Assembly (NCBI GenBank): GCA_023935145.1
Contig: CM043698.1
Coordinates: 69,173,001-69,237,000 of the forward strand
DNA from: Bretschneidera sinensis
Lineage: Eukaryota > Streptophyta > Magnoliopsida > Brassicales > Akaniaceae
Direction of reading: 5' to 3'
Length of the DNA: 64,000 nucleotides
Shown here: positions 13,131-25,399 of the stretch, one piece after another
How the letters are laid out: every line of letters begins with the position of its first letter
How positions within the stretch are numbered: the stretch's first letter is position 1
Notes under the pieces: model-generated
Database searches by the model: none
The model's input: only the letters and a program-made list of their open reading frames with translations
What the model was told of the DNA's origin: nothing
Made by a program: the position numbers and the translations under genes

Positions 13131-14411
13131 ATAAAAAGGGTAATATTAAAAATAATAAAAAATAAAGATGACAAACTTGTCTTGAAAAAGTTAAATCCCA
13201 CCAAATCTGTCTCGCTTCGACCATATGATAAATTTAATGGAGTTAAACTTAAAAGTGAAAATTTTAGACAAAAATTAAGATGAAATTAAATTAGTTTTAC
13301 CTCACTTACTCTCAAGTCTCAATACAATCACATGAACCAAACCGGTGTACTTTGGCAATAAAGCTTCATATGCAAATGACCACAAAAATAGAAATTTTAG
13401 TTGTTCAGACAGCTTTTATTCCCCCTTCTATAAGAAAAGAAAAATCATCAACCAGGAAAAGAGAATACAGTTGCAGATGCGTTATCCAAGCTTCTTGAAT
13501 CCAAAACAACAAAAGATCCCTCCCTTATTAGATCACTGTCGCAGAAACATTTTTAGTAAGTCTAGCTAGATTAATGGTGTGAAGACAAAATTTCATAGAT
13601 ACTTTCTATAACATTAGTTTTGCACGCATGCACTGATCCTTAGCATCATCATCTATTCTTAACACCGAAACAAATGAATTATATATTTTTTATGTGATTT
13701 ATTTTGAATTTTACATTTATTTCGAAATAAATTCATAATAGAATTGAATTGACTTGTTACAAATTATATAAAAATTAATAGAATTTACAAATGAATTATA
13801 TAAAATAAAAAGTAAAAAACTATACGGATTAAAATGCTCTTTTTCCCTCCCTCTTCTTCTCCCTCTCCCTTCCATCTCTCTTCTTTTGGATTTTTCATTT
13901 ATTTCAAACATTTAAAAATGAGAATTCAAATAAATTCTACAATTTAAAATAAAAATATCAAACATAAAAATTTATTTCAATTTATTTCTAAATTAATTTT
14001 ATTTTTAATTAATTTGAAGATGAAATTTAATTCCATTTTTATTTAGTTTCAAACAAAAATGTGAGATTTTTCTTATAAATCTTCAGCTACGAGATTTGTA
14101 TTCATATAAAACATGAAAATGTAATGTACACTTTATATACCTGATGCATTTTGTGAGATGTTTTACATTTATATATGATTATAGTGATGGTATTTTCTTC
14201 AATATCAAAATAGAAGATGTCATTTTTCTAGAGGTTATACTCTTACACTCTGTTTAAAACAAAATAAAAATAAAAATCATTTCATTTCATTTTCAAATGA
14301 ATTAAAAATAAAATTAGTTTAAAAATAAAATTTTATGTGACTTTTTAATGTTAATTTGTAAAATTCAATTGAATTCTTATATTTAAAATATTTGAAATAA
14401 ATAAAGAATTC

Positions 14412-14414
<3 letters not shown>

Positions 14415-14451
<37 letters not shown>
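14415..14451. repeat. (GA)n microsatellite
   Basis: About 37 bases of GA repeats, followed by a purine-rich stretch to about 14510. Confidence 0.95.
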
Positions 14452-14456
<5 letters not shown>

Positions 14457-15608
14457 GGAAAGGAGAGGAAGGGGAAGGGAAGAAGAGAGGTAAAGAGAAA
14501 GAAAGAGATTATTTCGATAAACATAACTATTTTACAGTGAATTCATTTCAAAATGAATTATATTTTTATTTATTCCAAACAATACAAATATAAAAATTCA
14601 AATGAATTCTATAAAATTTATTTATTTTAAACATACTCTTATATGTGCTTAAAAAAATGCAAAAGATGACATTTTCTTCAAGATCAAAATAGACACCCTT
14701 TAGAAACAACCCCCACTTCTTTTTCGTTGCGGATCTTTTCCTAGGTCATATCAGTGCAAGATATTGGTGGCTAAAAAAATCGATAAAAACATGTTCTCAC
14801 TACAAGAAATATTATTTGTTTGGTTGATCTAATGCCCTGCTAATATTTACTTCGTCATAAAACAAAATGTTCTGCTAATTTCTAAGATAGAAGGCAAAAC
14901 CATTGCTCAATTATGGCACCCATCCTCTAATTCAACAAAAAGGCAGAACCCAATACCACGGCTTACCAATTTTAGACCAAGAATGATAGTGCGTAAGAAG
15001 TAAGAAATGCATAAGATCTTTGAGGCTTAATTGAAGCAAAATAATCAAGGAAAAATATAATCAACAGAAGCATGGAAAAATATATAAACTCTCATTTGGA
15101 AAAGCATACATAAATGGTTAAGGATGGACGTTATTCTATGAAGGCCTTTTACAAACTTTTAGTATTTTAAAATTTAATTTTGCGAAACAAACAATCAAAT
15201 GACTAGCCAATCCTAAACATGTAGAAAAACTTTCTAAAACACCCCCCCCCCCCCCTTTTCTCTTTCCTTTTCTATCAATCGAACCTAAAATTAGTGTGAA
15301 TGTATTTGAGATACTAGTGGTTACCTGTACATGCAAGAAGATGAAAATCCATTAGCTCGATTCAACTTTACATGACCAGTGTGGTACATGCACCCACAAT
15401 TTTTGTTTTGGTTTCTGAACTACGCTTAGGCCATCAAGAATCCCCCATAGTAGAGCAAGAAAGGCAGCCAACTCAGCAACCAACTTTTTCTCTATCCTAT
15501 CCCCCATTCCTTTTTTTGGTCCTCAAACAATTTTTTTGAAAAGTAATCCTCAAATAATTAACAACAATGAAATATGAAGCCAGAAGCTAGCAATGTTCTA
15601 CTTGTAGC

Positions 15609-18600
15609 TCAAGAATTCAATATGTTCCAACTTATTTGCATGTGTGAAGGCAAAGGGGCAATGAACTTCAGGGTTTCCAGTTCTGAAAGATTGTAGTCGG
15701 GAGAAAACTGCACTTTTTCCAAAGCCTGAGAAACATTGGGCAAAATCATTTCCTTACAGTGGAGATGTAGGTGAGGGTGCTTTCCATTGATATTGCCACT
15801 CTCCAAATCAAGGCCAAAGGGAAGTGCCTTATCCTCAGGGAACTTTTCATCTGAGTTCCATCTAAAATCAGACAAATGACGATGTTTCCACTTCCTATGA
15901 GCTTGCCACCCGTATTTGTAGTCTCCAACTATCGGTGTTCCTAATACCTCTGCACAATGTACACGGAGCTGTTGCACCAGCACATTATCAAAAGGATTTG
16001 AGCAAAGTGAAAAATTTAGAAAAAGAAAAAAAAAAAGGCAACAGAAAGCAAAAAGAAATCAAGATAGCATTTGACTATGATCCCTACCTGGTGCTTTCTA
16101 CCAGTGAGAGGGAACAACTCTAACCATGTGTAACCTGCAATTTATAACTCTCTCTGGAACATCACTCAAATATAGCTGAAAAAGTATTACCACACTACTT
16201 CCCTTTAATTGGTACAAGGAAACTTTTCCCACAAGAAAATGAAAAAAATGGGTTACTTTATTTTGCATATGTTTACATTAATTTCTCAGCAACCTTATAT
16301 ATTTCATTTATAATTATTATTATTTCTGCCTCAAACCAAAAAATAAATAAACATGCACCCTGTGTTTGGGGCACGTGCAGGAATTTTGGCTTTGGGTTTA
16401 TATTTGGTTATTTTGGGTTATAAAGAAATATTATTATGTTGAGAAAAATAGGATTCAGTTTGTGTAACAGTTAGGCTACTACCTAGGGACAAGGCATTAA
16501 ATGAGAATCCATGGCATAGTTTAATGCATTTTAGAGCTTGTTATCCAATTTGGCATGATATTAGGTTAATATTGATTTCTCTAAATTTGGGGACATTACT
16601 TAAGTGTGTGAGGTAAGTGAATATCCCTCTGGTAATTTCTGTCCAGAAATAAAAATTTGATTTTGCACATATAAATAATTTACAAAAAAATATTTCTTAA
16701 TTACTTGGGTATTTATTTAGTAAGGTCAAGCATGTTATAGTTGTTTACTTACTTTTTAATTGTGGAAAATAATGTTTAGAGAATATGACTTGCTTTCACA
16801 TATGCTCAAGCTTTGGTATGAGACGTTTGTGGTATTTGGAATCATGTATGTAGTTCTCTATGTTTTGATGGTTTAACTAGAGTAAACATTTAAAAAATCT
16901 TTGGTTTGTGCTGGTGTAAATCCCTATTACATATGTTTGGTTTTATATGATTTTTTTATTAGTAATGTTGTGAGAATGTTGAAATGTTCAACAATCTTTT
17001 CTTTTGAACTTTATGATGAATTTATGTGAGATTTAGATTGATTGATTGAATAATGTTTTATGTGTTTTCAACATATCTCCAAATATAGTTATGCTGCGAT
17101 CCCATCATCTGGGGGTCAAACTTCTTTTTTGATAATTAAAAGTATCATTAGAAAGCATGAAAGGGGTGCCACCCCATGTACAAAACTATTTACAACCGAG
17201 GGATTTGGTCATGTTGATATGTTGTGTGTGATTAAAAACTGATGTTGATACTGTGCCACCAATAAAAGAGTAGCAATCTCAACTACATGTGAATTATGTG
17301 ATATTTTTTGACACCATGATTGATACCTGTATACTTTTTTCGGCATTGGGGTAAACATGGTCATAGTTCATTAAATGAAAACTACCATTTTATGCTTTAT
17401 ATGTTTATAATCATCCAAATGTGTATTTTCGGAACTGATGGATTTGTGAGTTCTGAGATGTGTTTATTACCATGTCTTAAACATACAGGTGCATATCTCC
17501 CTACGTGTGCATGTAACATTTGCTTCTCACTCCCCATGTTTCTAGTAGCATGATCTATATAGCTGTATGGAAGAATGCTGAAGAAATGTTTATCACTAAC
17601 CATGAGATGATGGTTTAATCACTCGATACTCTGTTATTGCATGCTGAGATGACACAACTTGGGCATTGTCAACAACTGTGATTCGATCAGACTTTCCATT
17701 GTCCACCACCACCTAGAAGCCATAGAATCCAATAAATTTTTGTTACAATTGGAGCAGATGGTGAACTGTGAACAAGAGTGCAATAGGATAAGTTAAATAT
17801 TGTAACACATAATTGGGTGAAAGATACAGAAAATAGTTATGCTCTATCAAAGGATATCTCCTCCACAAAATAATTGACCAAACCTAATTATAATTATCTA
17901 ATAATAAAAGCATATAATGTTGGAGTCAACACATCAGGGTGGGAGTTGGACTCTTACGGAAGACACATTTTGTGTGACAAAGAATGTAAATTCAAAAAGG
18001 AAACATATCATATCAAACTACTCATTTCTCACGTGAACTGCACAAAGTGATTACTGAAAACAAGAATCAAAATGATCATTTCATGGATTCTTTCAATTTA
18101 GCCAAAAAGCACAAAGAAAGATATGAATATGGATAGTTATAGAATTTCCAGTCACACTGACGATTGGCTGGCACAATTAGGACATGCAGGCTTCTTCAAT
18201 CCTAAAAGTCCAAAGACTCAAATAGAAGGAAATTTCTAATGAACACTAGTTATGACTATCCTAACCTTTCCAAGTGGTGCTGAAATGAAACCCTTTGGTT
18301 GTCTTGGAGACCCAATGACAAGTGCCCAATATCTTCTTTGCAGGATTCTTTTGTCCTTGTTTATGCCCTTGAAACACAACAGATTATACTGTTATTATAA
18401 CTAAACTAACAATGGCGCACTTCTTATAAGCATTTAAGGCTACTGATGGAAAGCAAGCCCAAGAAAAGAGAAGAATCAACAGTTACATCTTTTGATGCAC
18501 CAAAAGTTTTCTCCCGGAAGATGGAATGCAGAACAGTCGCACTCGTTTGTGTTCTCCCCAACACCAATAGCCCACTACAATCTCTGTCAAGTCTGTGCAC

Positions 18601-20245
18601 CTAATAAGCACAAAACTTGTCGATGTCAAGATAAAGATTCATAATATTAACCCAAATAAATAACTTTTAGAATATTATTTTGATAAGCAAATAACTTTAG
18701 AATATAGCGGGAACCCCAGGAAAATAAAAACCATTTGTACCGAATGCACCAGTAAACTCACCAACCGAGGACGTTCTGAGTAGTCAAAAGTTAAACAAGT
18801 AGCAGCCAGTTCATCTAAACTTCTTTTGATGCCAATGCCACCCTGTTCAAACATAAATATCGATGGAATTTCAGAAAACAATCATATCACGAATTAGAAA
18901 GCACAAAAGGAAAAAGAAATGGAACATATGATTGTTTACCTGAACAGGCATTCCGGGAGGTTTATTGATAACAATAATCGCCGAATCCTAGTTTAAATGC
19001 ACATATTAAGTTAGATGTTAGGGGAGTTAGCTTCATATATATAAAAATCAACTAAAAGTTCTACTGTTGAGATTTGAACCTTATACAACTCCAAGCTACG
19101 AATAAAGTTCACTTCTTCCTCGTTGCAGCGGCAGTCTTGTTTCTTGGCAGGCAACTCTTGAACGGTAATAGGAAGGTAGATTTGATCCCCAATATTCAAT
19201 GAGTCCTTAGCTGCCACCTTCCAATAATCTTAATATCAGAAACAAAACCTTTTTTATTATAAGTGTAAAGCAAAAATATACATACCATAATATATTAATC
19301 CTAAAAGCATGGACTATGTACAGTAACAAACTACTTCTAATCAAACGAGAATGTAATTACCCTTTTAAGTTGCCTTTTTTGTACTTCAGTACCATTATCA
19401 GAAACTTCCATTGTAGCAGATTCTCTCCGGACCTGCAAACATCGTGTAATATGAGATCCTTCTTTTATCATTATCCTCTGCACATAGATATCGACCTCAA
19501 TTTATTTTGATCATTTTAAGGTACATTCAATGGGAACATTTAAAAGGCACGATAATTTGAAGCGTATTCACACACAAAACTTACTATATCAACAAGGATT
19601 CCACAACAATATTTATCAGAAGACTGAAATTGATGGCAGAAAAAAAAAACCCTCAATCTAAATTCCTATACGGCAGCAATACCGTCTTGTTCAATGCATT
19701 AACAAATACACTGTTGCTCCGGAGCCAAACAATGGAAATTATTACAAATAATCACAAGTAATGACTAACTTTAACCGAAAATTATTAAAAGAAGGAGAAA
19801 AGAACAACAATCATGATAAAAATGGAAGAATTTTAAATTTAAGAATTATAGTCTCTAATTAGCTGAGATCCAAAAAGAGAACCTGTCTTAAGCGAAATAG
19901 TTTCTGTACGAGACTTCTAGGGAGCTCGGGGCAGCACCAAAGAATCCACTTAAGCGCAGTCGTTTCGCGGTCGGCGGCGGCTTTTGCGGTGCTGCCACCT
20001 GCGGTGAGCTCTTTTCCCAATGCGGAGCCGTTGACGGTAGGCGCGAACGGAGGTAAAGTGAACCATTTGCCTCTCTCGCTATCACTATAGTTTTGGTCAT
20101 GTAATGTTTCGGTGTTGGTCGTGTAGAGAGATTGATGTTGATGAACGGCTAAGATAAAAGGTCTAGCTCCACCGTGTGCGGCCGTGGAAGGTGGTGATTG
20201 GAGGAGCCGACGGAGGATAGTGGGGCCCAGCTTTAGCATGTTCAT
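15609..20245 (-). CDS. RluA-family RNA pseudouridine synthase, ten exons, probably mitochondrial
   Basis: Converts uridine to pseudouridine in RNA. Exons on the minus strand: 20245-19883, 19432-19361, 19217-19080, 18987-18940, 18842-18762, 18600-18487, 18367-18266, 17712-17601, 16134-16088 and 15968-15609. They total 1437 nt, 478 aa, and all junctions are GT-AG and keep frame. Catalytic motif HRLDRDCSG gives the nucleophile Asp239. [10 protein letters not shown] (198-207), RRYWALVIG and LTGRKHQLRVH are the other conserved family blocks. An S4-like RNA-binding segment precedes the catalytic domain (about residues 105-165). The Arg-rich, acid-poor N terminus ([16 protein letters not shown]) looks like a mitochondrial presequence. 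The overall shape matches the plant 'RNA pseudouridine synthase 3/4, mitochondrial' type; which paralogue is not decided. Intron 8 (16135-17600) is the longest. No lesion is seen. Confidence 0.92.
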
Positions 20246-20335
20246 TTTAAGCCTGGTTATAGGGTTTATGGTAGGGGAGTGGGGGTTTTAAAGGTATTCA
20301 CTGGAAAGTGATATGCTTGTGGTTCCCTTAAAAAG

Positions 20336-20390
20336 TGGGCTTTGAGTTGGTCTTGGTTTCTTATATGGGCGCATTCAAACAAACTGGGCT
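20336..20390. promoter_or_regulatory. Two site II (TGGGCT) elements upstream of the pseudouridine synthase gene
   Basis: TGGGCT occurs at 20336-20341 and 20385-20390, and GGGCCC lies near the start codon (20223-20228). Clustered TGGGCY sites are typical of plant promoters for organelle and translation proteins, where TCP factors bind. This fits the mitochondrial assignment, but the motifs are short. Confidence 0.4.
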
Positions 20391-20524
20391 TTCGATTGTT
20401 TTTTTAACAATATTTGTTAATGTGTGAGAGGGAGAAGGAAAATAATGCTAATAAAAGAAAATATTGATAATTTTCATCATGTTTGGTAGGAATGACCAAA
20501 AAAAAGTTATCTTATTTTAGTTAG

Positions 20525-21025
20525 TGTTGATGTCAAAAATCTGCTGCTAAGCTGGAGGTATGAGATTTTAAGGCTTGCGCAGAGTAAGAGGGATGAACTA
20601 AAAAGTCATCGGAAGAAAATGAGTGGTGCTTCCGATGCTTTTGTTAATGCAAGGTTTTGAGAAAACTGAGAGAATTATAGTATTAATGGTAATAGTGTTT
20701 TGATAATAAACTTAAACTGAGTGAGATTTGTGTACTTTGGACTTTTTATTTTGGTTCATGGAGCAAATTTATTACGTGCTCAAAACGGCACAATCTTGAG
20801 ATCCCACTTTTCTTTATAGGGGTCTTGTTACGTGTTCAAAGATGACGCAATCCTTGAAATCTTGCTTCCATTTTTGTGTGTGAGAAGTTTGTAAATGATT
20901 ACGGTTTCGTCATCTACTTTGCTACATGTCTGTTATTGACGCAGCCACGCGTCATCCTATCATTGGAGGGGGAGTTATCCACGTGTCACTAGGCTACTGG
21001 AGAGTGAATTATTTACTACATTGGT
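20525..21025 (+). repeat. Dispersed repeat family X, copy 1 (5' truncated)
   Basis: Starts near GTTGATGTCAAAAATC and ends near CACGTGTCACTAGGCTACTGG. It is collinear with 33715-34226 and, for its first part, with 62210-62437. Shared landmarks are TCTGCTGCTGAGCTGGAG, a GATGCTTTTGTTAGTG word and ATGACGCAATCC. No ORF runs through it. Class unknown; it could be an LTR-type or other non-coding element. Confidence 0.6.
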
Positions 21026-21083
21026 TAGCTTCTATTTCCTAATTTTCTGGCTTCCTATTTTTCTTCAAAATCACATATATCGG

Positions 21084-21301
21084 TAATGTTTGGGTTTAAC
21101 TTAAAAACAATTTGAAGTTGAAATTTACTTTTTAAAATTTGTCAAAAACTTAATCAAATTGAATCAAACCTTATTAAATTTCATTAAATAACAATTGAAA
21201 TATCAAATGATAAGTGATTGAATTTAATTTGATTAAATTTTTGATATATTTTAAAAATAAACTTCATCTTAAAATCTACTTTAAATTGAACCCAAACATT
21301 A
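21084..21301. mobile_element. Small MITE with TAATGTTTGGGTT ends
   Basis: The left end TAATGTTTGGGTTTAAC and the right end (reverse complement TAATGTTTGGGTTCAAT) match, and similarity continues inward for about 60 bp. Length is about 218 bp, AT-rich and non-coding. The flanks do not give a clear duplication, so the superfamily is open. Confidence 0.55.
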
Positions 21302-21456
21302 TTATTTGAAAAAAAAAAAAACCCATTTCAAAAGAACGGTCCAACCAAAGCCAACCATATATCGAATCTAGTTGATTTCTTAGAACACTTATTTAAATCC
21401 CATACAAGGTCTATTGAAAAAAAAAACCCCAAAAAAAGGGGGGAAAGGTCTGGGGC

Positions 21457-21762
21457 CTAGGGGTGCATGCCACTGAAATGGTTGTGTCCCGCACTAGTGG
21501 TCGGACCAGACCCTTGAACCCGATCAAGAACTGGAGCATTTCTGGATCTGGAAATATGTCCTGAACCCCTTGGGCTCGGCCCAGTATGCATGACCTCAAA
21601 TGAGAATCTGTCGAAGGAAATATGCTTGCCTTCGAAAGAGGTAGCCGAAGTTGAATCTCCTAGTGGCCGCGCTTCAATTTTGAAGACGATAAAGCTCAAT
21701 AAGAAGAGAAGAAGAGCAGAAACAATAATAGTAACAGTAACAGACCTTGCTTCTCCAGCCAT
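21457..21762 (-). CDS. Secreted signalling peptide precursor, PIP/PIPL type
   Basis: Single exon, 101 aa, start MAGEARSVTV. A hydrophobic stretch (about 9-27, TIIVSALLLFLLSFIVF) followed by ARPL reads as a signal peptide. A variable middle leads to the conserved C-terminal core TGPSPRGSGH at 60-69, close to the SGPSPRGPGH core of PAMP-induced peptide 1. A second degenerate core SGPTTSAGHNH lies at 85-95. Family members are cut and hydroxylated to short apoplastic peptides seen by an LRR receptor kinase and amplify immunity or development. Here Thr replaces the usual first Ser, and the second core lacks the SPxG part, so only the first core is likely active. CEP-type precursors are similar but carry PxxPGxSPGxGH, which fits less well. 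It lies apart from other genes, with a MITE downstream and Copia-1 upstream. Confidence 0.8.
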   Translation of the reverse strand: MAGEARSVTVTIIVSALLLFLLSFIVFKIEARPLGDSTSATSFEGKHISFDRFSFEVMHTGPSPRGSGHISRSRNAPVLDRVQGSGPTTSAGHNHFSGMHP

Positions 21763-21873
21763 TTTGATAGTTGTGTATTAGTTTTTGGGGCTTACAAAAG
21801 TGGATTTCTGTTGGCATGAGAATAAGTAGAGAAGCTATGCAAAGATTTACGAGTAACTTGTAGGTGTCATTCT

Positions 21874-21881
21874 CTTATATA
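21874..21881 (-). promoter_or_regulatory. Probable TATA box of the PIP-type gene
   Basis: Minus strand TATATAAG lies 112 bp upstream of the start codon at 21762. Confidence 0.5.
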
Positions 21882-22271
21882 TGGTACTACTAATATCTAA
21901 TGTGAGGGGGTATCTTTCTCTTATGTATATTTATTTTCCCAACTTGCCACTTTTTTCTTGGGTTTTGCAAGGGAAATTAATTACAAAAGGATCATGCATG
22001 GATTTTAGAGGAAATGCATTAATTGAAAAAAGGAAAATGGAAAGTTCAAGTTCAAAAGTGCATAAATAAAAAAGTAAATAAAGGTTATATAATGATACAT
22101 AGATAAGCGCCGATTGGGATTTGTTTAAATTCAATTTAAAACAAAAATTAGTTTCATGTTAAAATATATATATATTTTTTACTTTAAGTTGAACTTAAAG
22201 CAAGCTCAAAACAACACCATATAAGATTTATGTACTCTATTATATAATTTTAATAGTCAACTATATTATAT

Positions 22272-22554
22272 TGTTGACAATTGGGAGTAATTATCTCCAA
22301 GTATCTCCGTCATTCAAGCTCCTGATTTATCTCTACTGCTCCTGATTTATCTCTACTGCTAACTGTACAGATTGACTAGAATCACTAGAATCCCTGTAAA
22401 TGTTTGATTGTACCTCAGTAGTTATAATTTCCTTATATTAGTCAATTACAGTCCTAAACTATAGGATCTAAAATTGTATATAGCGGCTATTTATACCAAT
22501 CAAGTTGAAGAGAAATAATATGAAAGTATTTCCTCAAAAAACTTCCTTTTGACT
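22272..22554 (+). repeat. Copia-1 5' LTR
   Basis: 283 bp, ending just before the primer binding site at 22555. It contains a local duplication (CTCCTGATTTATCTCTACTG twice) and a 9-base insertion compared with the 3' LTR. Confidence 0.9.
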
Positions 22555-22570
22555 TGGTATCAGAGCCAGG
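22555..22570 (+). other. Copia-1 primer binding site
   Basis: TGGTATCAGAGCCAGG directly after the LTR, complementary to the 3' end of plant initiator Met tRNA as in most copia elements. Confidence 0.85.
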
Positions 22571-22638
22571 TTCTCATTGTTCGTTCTATATCATCATAAG
22601 CCTAAACTCTCATATACTCACAATATACTCATCGCACC

Positions 22639-23530
22639 ATGACTAATGACAAATCCGAATCATCCTTTGTACCAATTATCCATGTTTAATTAGAAAACCA
22701 CGGCTTCACACCCATTATCATTCTTACCGAAGTCAATTATGATGTCTGGTCCCAAATCATGGAAATGCAGATTGCAGGACGTGAGAAGCTTGAATATCTT
22801 ACGAATATAACACCTCCAGAGGTTACAGATACTTCTTATGCGAAGTTGTATGCTGAAAATCAAAAGGTCAAAGGATGGTTGTTGACTTCTATGTCACCGG
22901 AGATTATGAAGCACTATCTTAGACTAGTTACTACACGTGAAATCTGGACTGCCCTTGCTAAAGCTTTCTATGATGGGTTAGATAAATCACAACTTTTTGC
23001 ACTGAATCATTGGGCATTCTCTACCAAACAGGTTGGCCGCCCTCTTTCCACCTATTATGGTGATCTGGTAGAAATCTTTCAAGAGCTAGATCATTGTGAT
23101 AGGATTTTCATGAAGGATCCCAAAGATATTATCTCCTATAAAAAAAATTAGTTGAGAGACTGCGGGTACATATCTTCTTGAATGGATTAGATGCAGAATT
23201 TGAACAAATTCAATTTGAGATTATCAGGAAGGATCCTGCACTCGATCTTGAAGAAACTTATGCATATGTTTGTCGTGATTCTGTTCGTCGAGCTGCACTG
23301 AATGGTGAACCTGAACACTCAGAGTCATCTGCTATGGCGGCTCACCGAGTCAAGCATCAACAATCACAAACACATTCGAAACCAGATCAAACATCTGGTC
23401 CGCCAAATTATACTACTGATCAAAATCGATCGTTTGGATCACATAATTGTAGTTATGAAATAAGAGCTACATGACCAGAACGTGTGTGTACTCATTGTGG
23501 TGAAAATGGACATACTAAGTAACGGTGCTG
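22639..23530 (+). pseudogene. Copia-1 gag, broken
   Basis: Reading starts at MTNDKSESSFVPI, hits an early stop, resumes as the copia gag (UBN2-like) region with WTALAKAFYDG around 22950, shifts frame near 23150 and continues. At 23475-23530 the zinc knuckle CTHCGENGHTK-stop-RC shows the CX2CX4HX4C pattern with a TAA in place of one residue. The gag product is therefore dead. Confidence 0.8.
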
Positions 23531-23544
23531 TGAATTGATTGGGT

Positions 23545-25040
23545 ATCTAGAATGGTGGGATCCTACCAAGGCACCTCACAAACGAAATTCAAAGTCAAAT
23601 CATCACGCGTCTGTTGCTGTGGTCGAACCTTCCACCAGCACCAGCTGCAACTCCTAAGGAAGCCTCCTCTTTCATTACTACTTCTGGGAACGTTGGTAAG
23701 GTTTTTCATATTTCTATTTCTGTTAGTCATAATAAATGGATAATTGATTCGGGTGCCACAGACCACATGACCTTTGACAGTAATCATATTCAATCCATGA
23801 AATGCTCAGACCAACATATAGTGTCCACAACCAATGGTACTCCTTTTCCCGTAGTTGGAGAAAATTTAATTCCACTTACCAAAAAAATGAATTTGGATTC
23901 TGTTCTAGTTGTTCATTCTCTTAATCATAACTTATTATCTGTCGCTCAAATAACCCTCGCTTTGAACTGTATTGTCATTTTTTGGCCTAACCTTTGTGTT
24001 TTTAAAGACATTCGGACTCGGAAGACAATTGGTTATGGTATTAGGAGAGGGAAGTTCTACTATCTTGATCTAATACCGGCAAGCTCAAAACAGTTAGCTC
24101 AAGTTTTTTCAGCTGATACGTCTGACAAACTTCAGAATTCAGAAATCTGGTTGTGGCACAGATGTTTAGGTTATGCATCTTTTGGATATTTACAGAAATT
24201 GTTTCCAAAGCTTTTTTCTCAATTAACTGTTTCAGATTTAAAGTGTGACATTTGTGAGCTGGCTAAAAGTCATCGTGTTCCATTTCCCATTTGTATGAAT
24301 AAGAGTCCTGTACCTTTTATGGTTATTCACTCTAATGTATGAGGGCTTGCAAATACCTCTTCTTTGAGTGGAGCACGTTGGGTTGTTTAATTTATTGATG
24401 ATCACACTCACATGAATTGGGTTTATTTAATGAAATCAAAGAGTGAAGTTAGTTCCTAGTTTCAACAATTTCACAAAATTTATAGCCACTCAATATCAAT
24501 CTAATATTCAGGTTCTTCGTGTTGATAATGGTGGCGAATTTATTAATTAAGGCTTAAAACAGTACTTGAATTTACATGGCATTGTTCATCAGACGACTTG
24601 CCTTTACTCCCTTCAACAAAATGGGGTAGCAGAGCAAAAAAACCATCACCTTCTTGAAGTTGTTCGTGCTTCCTTGTTTGGAGCTCACATGCCTATCAGT
24701 TATTGGGGAGAAACCATCACCGCTGCAGCTTATCTCATCAATCGTGTACCTTTTAGTTCCCTACAATTTCAGCCTCCCTTTGATGTCCTCCATAATACTG
24801 TTAGTGCTTTTACCATACCAAATTTGTCCCCTAAAGTTTTTGGGTGTGTAGCCTTTGTGCACGTTCACAAACCCTTGAGAAATAAGTTGGAATCTTGTGC
24901 TCTTTGATGTGTATTTGTTGGCTATGCCTTGTATCAAAAAGGGTATCGATGTTATCACCCCCTTTTCGAAAGCTTTATGTTACCCTTGATGTGGTCTTTC
25001 ATGAAGATGATATGTATTATTCTGCCTCCGAGCCTCCGCT
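23545..25040 (+). pseudogene. Copia-1 protease and integrase, broken
   Basis: The protease active site appears as WIIDSGATDHMT near 23740-23770. The integrase zinc domain follows (CDICELAKSHRVPFP near 24250), but the second His of the HRLGH block is Tyr (HRCLGY). The core continues as DNGGEF and QQNGVAEQKNHH, with stops near 24340, 24390, 24460, 24550 and 24907. Order and motifs are copia. Confidence 0.8.
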
Positions 25041-25399
25041 TTAGGGGGAGAATAGAGATGAAGTGCAGACTTTGCATCATCATTTGGATAACTTGGATCT
25101 TATCAGTGGTGATAATTTAAAACTAGTGGTGAATGTCCAAGTGATGGTGATACCGTGGATACCAGGGGAGATTGTCCAGATGGGCAACATTTGTTGGAGG
25201 ATGAGAATCAGGATCAGATGGAAGTTCAAGATCCAATGGAAATGCTATCAGTGTCTCAGCCATCTTCCTCTTCTCACAATGTACTAGCTAACCAATTCTC
25301 TTCTCCAGTCGATTCCATGCCCAATTCTCAGGTAAATTATGAATCTGAACCTCACCTAAAAGTGTTACCCGATTGAGTCATAAGAGGGACACCCAAAGT

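Larger units (their letters stand above)
9467..15608. other. AT-rich intergenic region, no gene seen
   Basis: The proximal part is presumably CAD promoter. The remainder shows no ORF with recognisable protein features; the 60-75 aa ORFs at 11383, 13345, 13717 and 15136 have no family-like composition. The region includes the (TA)n and extreme AT-rich block at 12506-13130, a GA microsatellite at 14415-14451 and a C-run at about 15242-15255. A lone CACTACAAGAAA word at 14796 could be the end of an old CACTA derivative, but no partner end was found. Confidence 0.6.

Noticed and set aside
13717..13911. 64 aa minus ORF rich in Arg/Glu/Lys
   Set aside because: Produced by a CT-rich tract on the plus strand. 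No family features.
17397..17603. ORFs of 60-77 aa in intron 8 of the pseudouridine synthase gene
   Set aside because: Non-conserved reading through intron DNA; the gene's flanking exons splice in frame without them.
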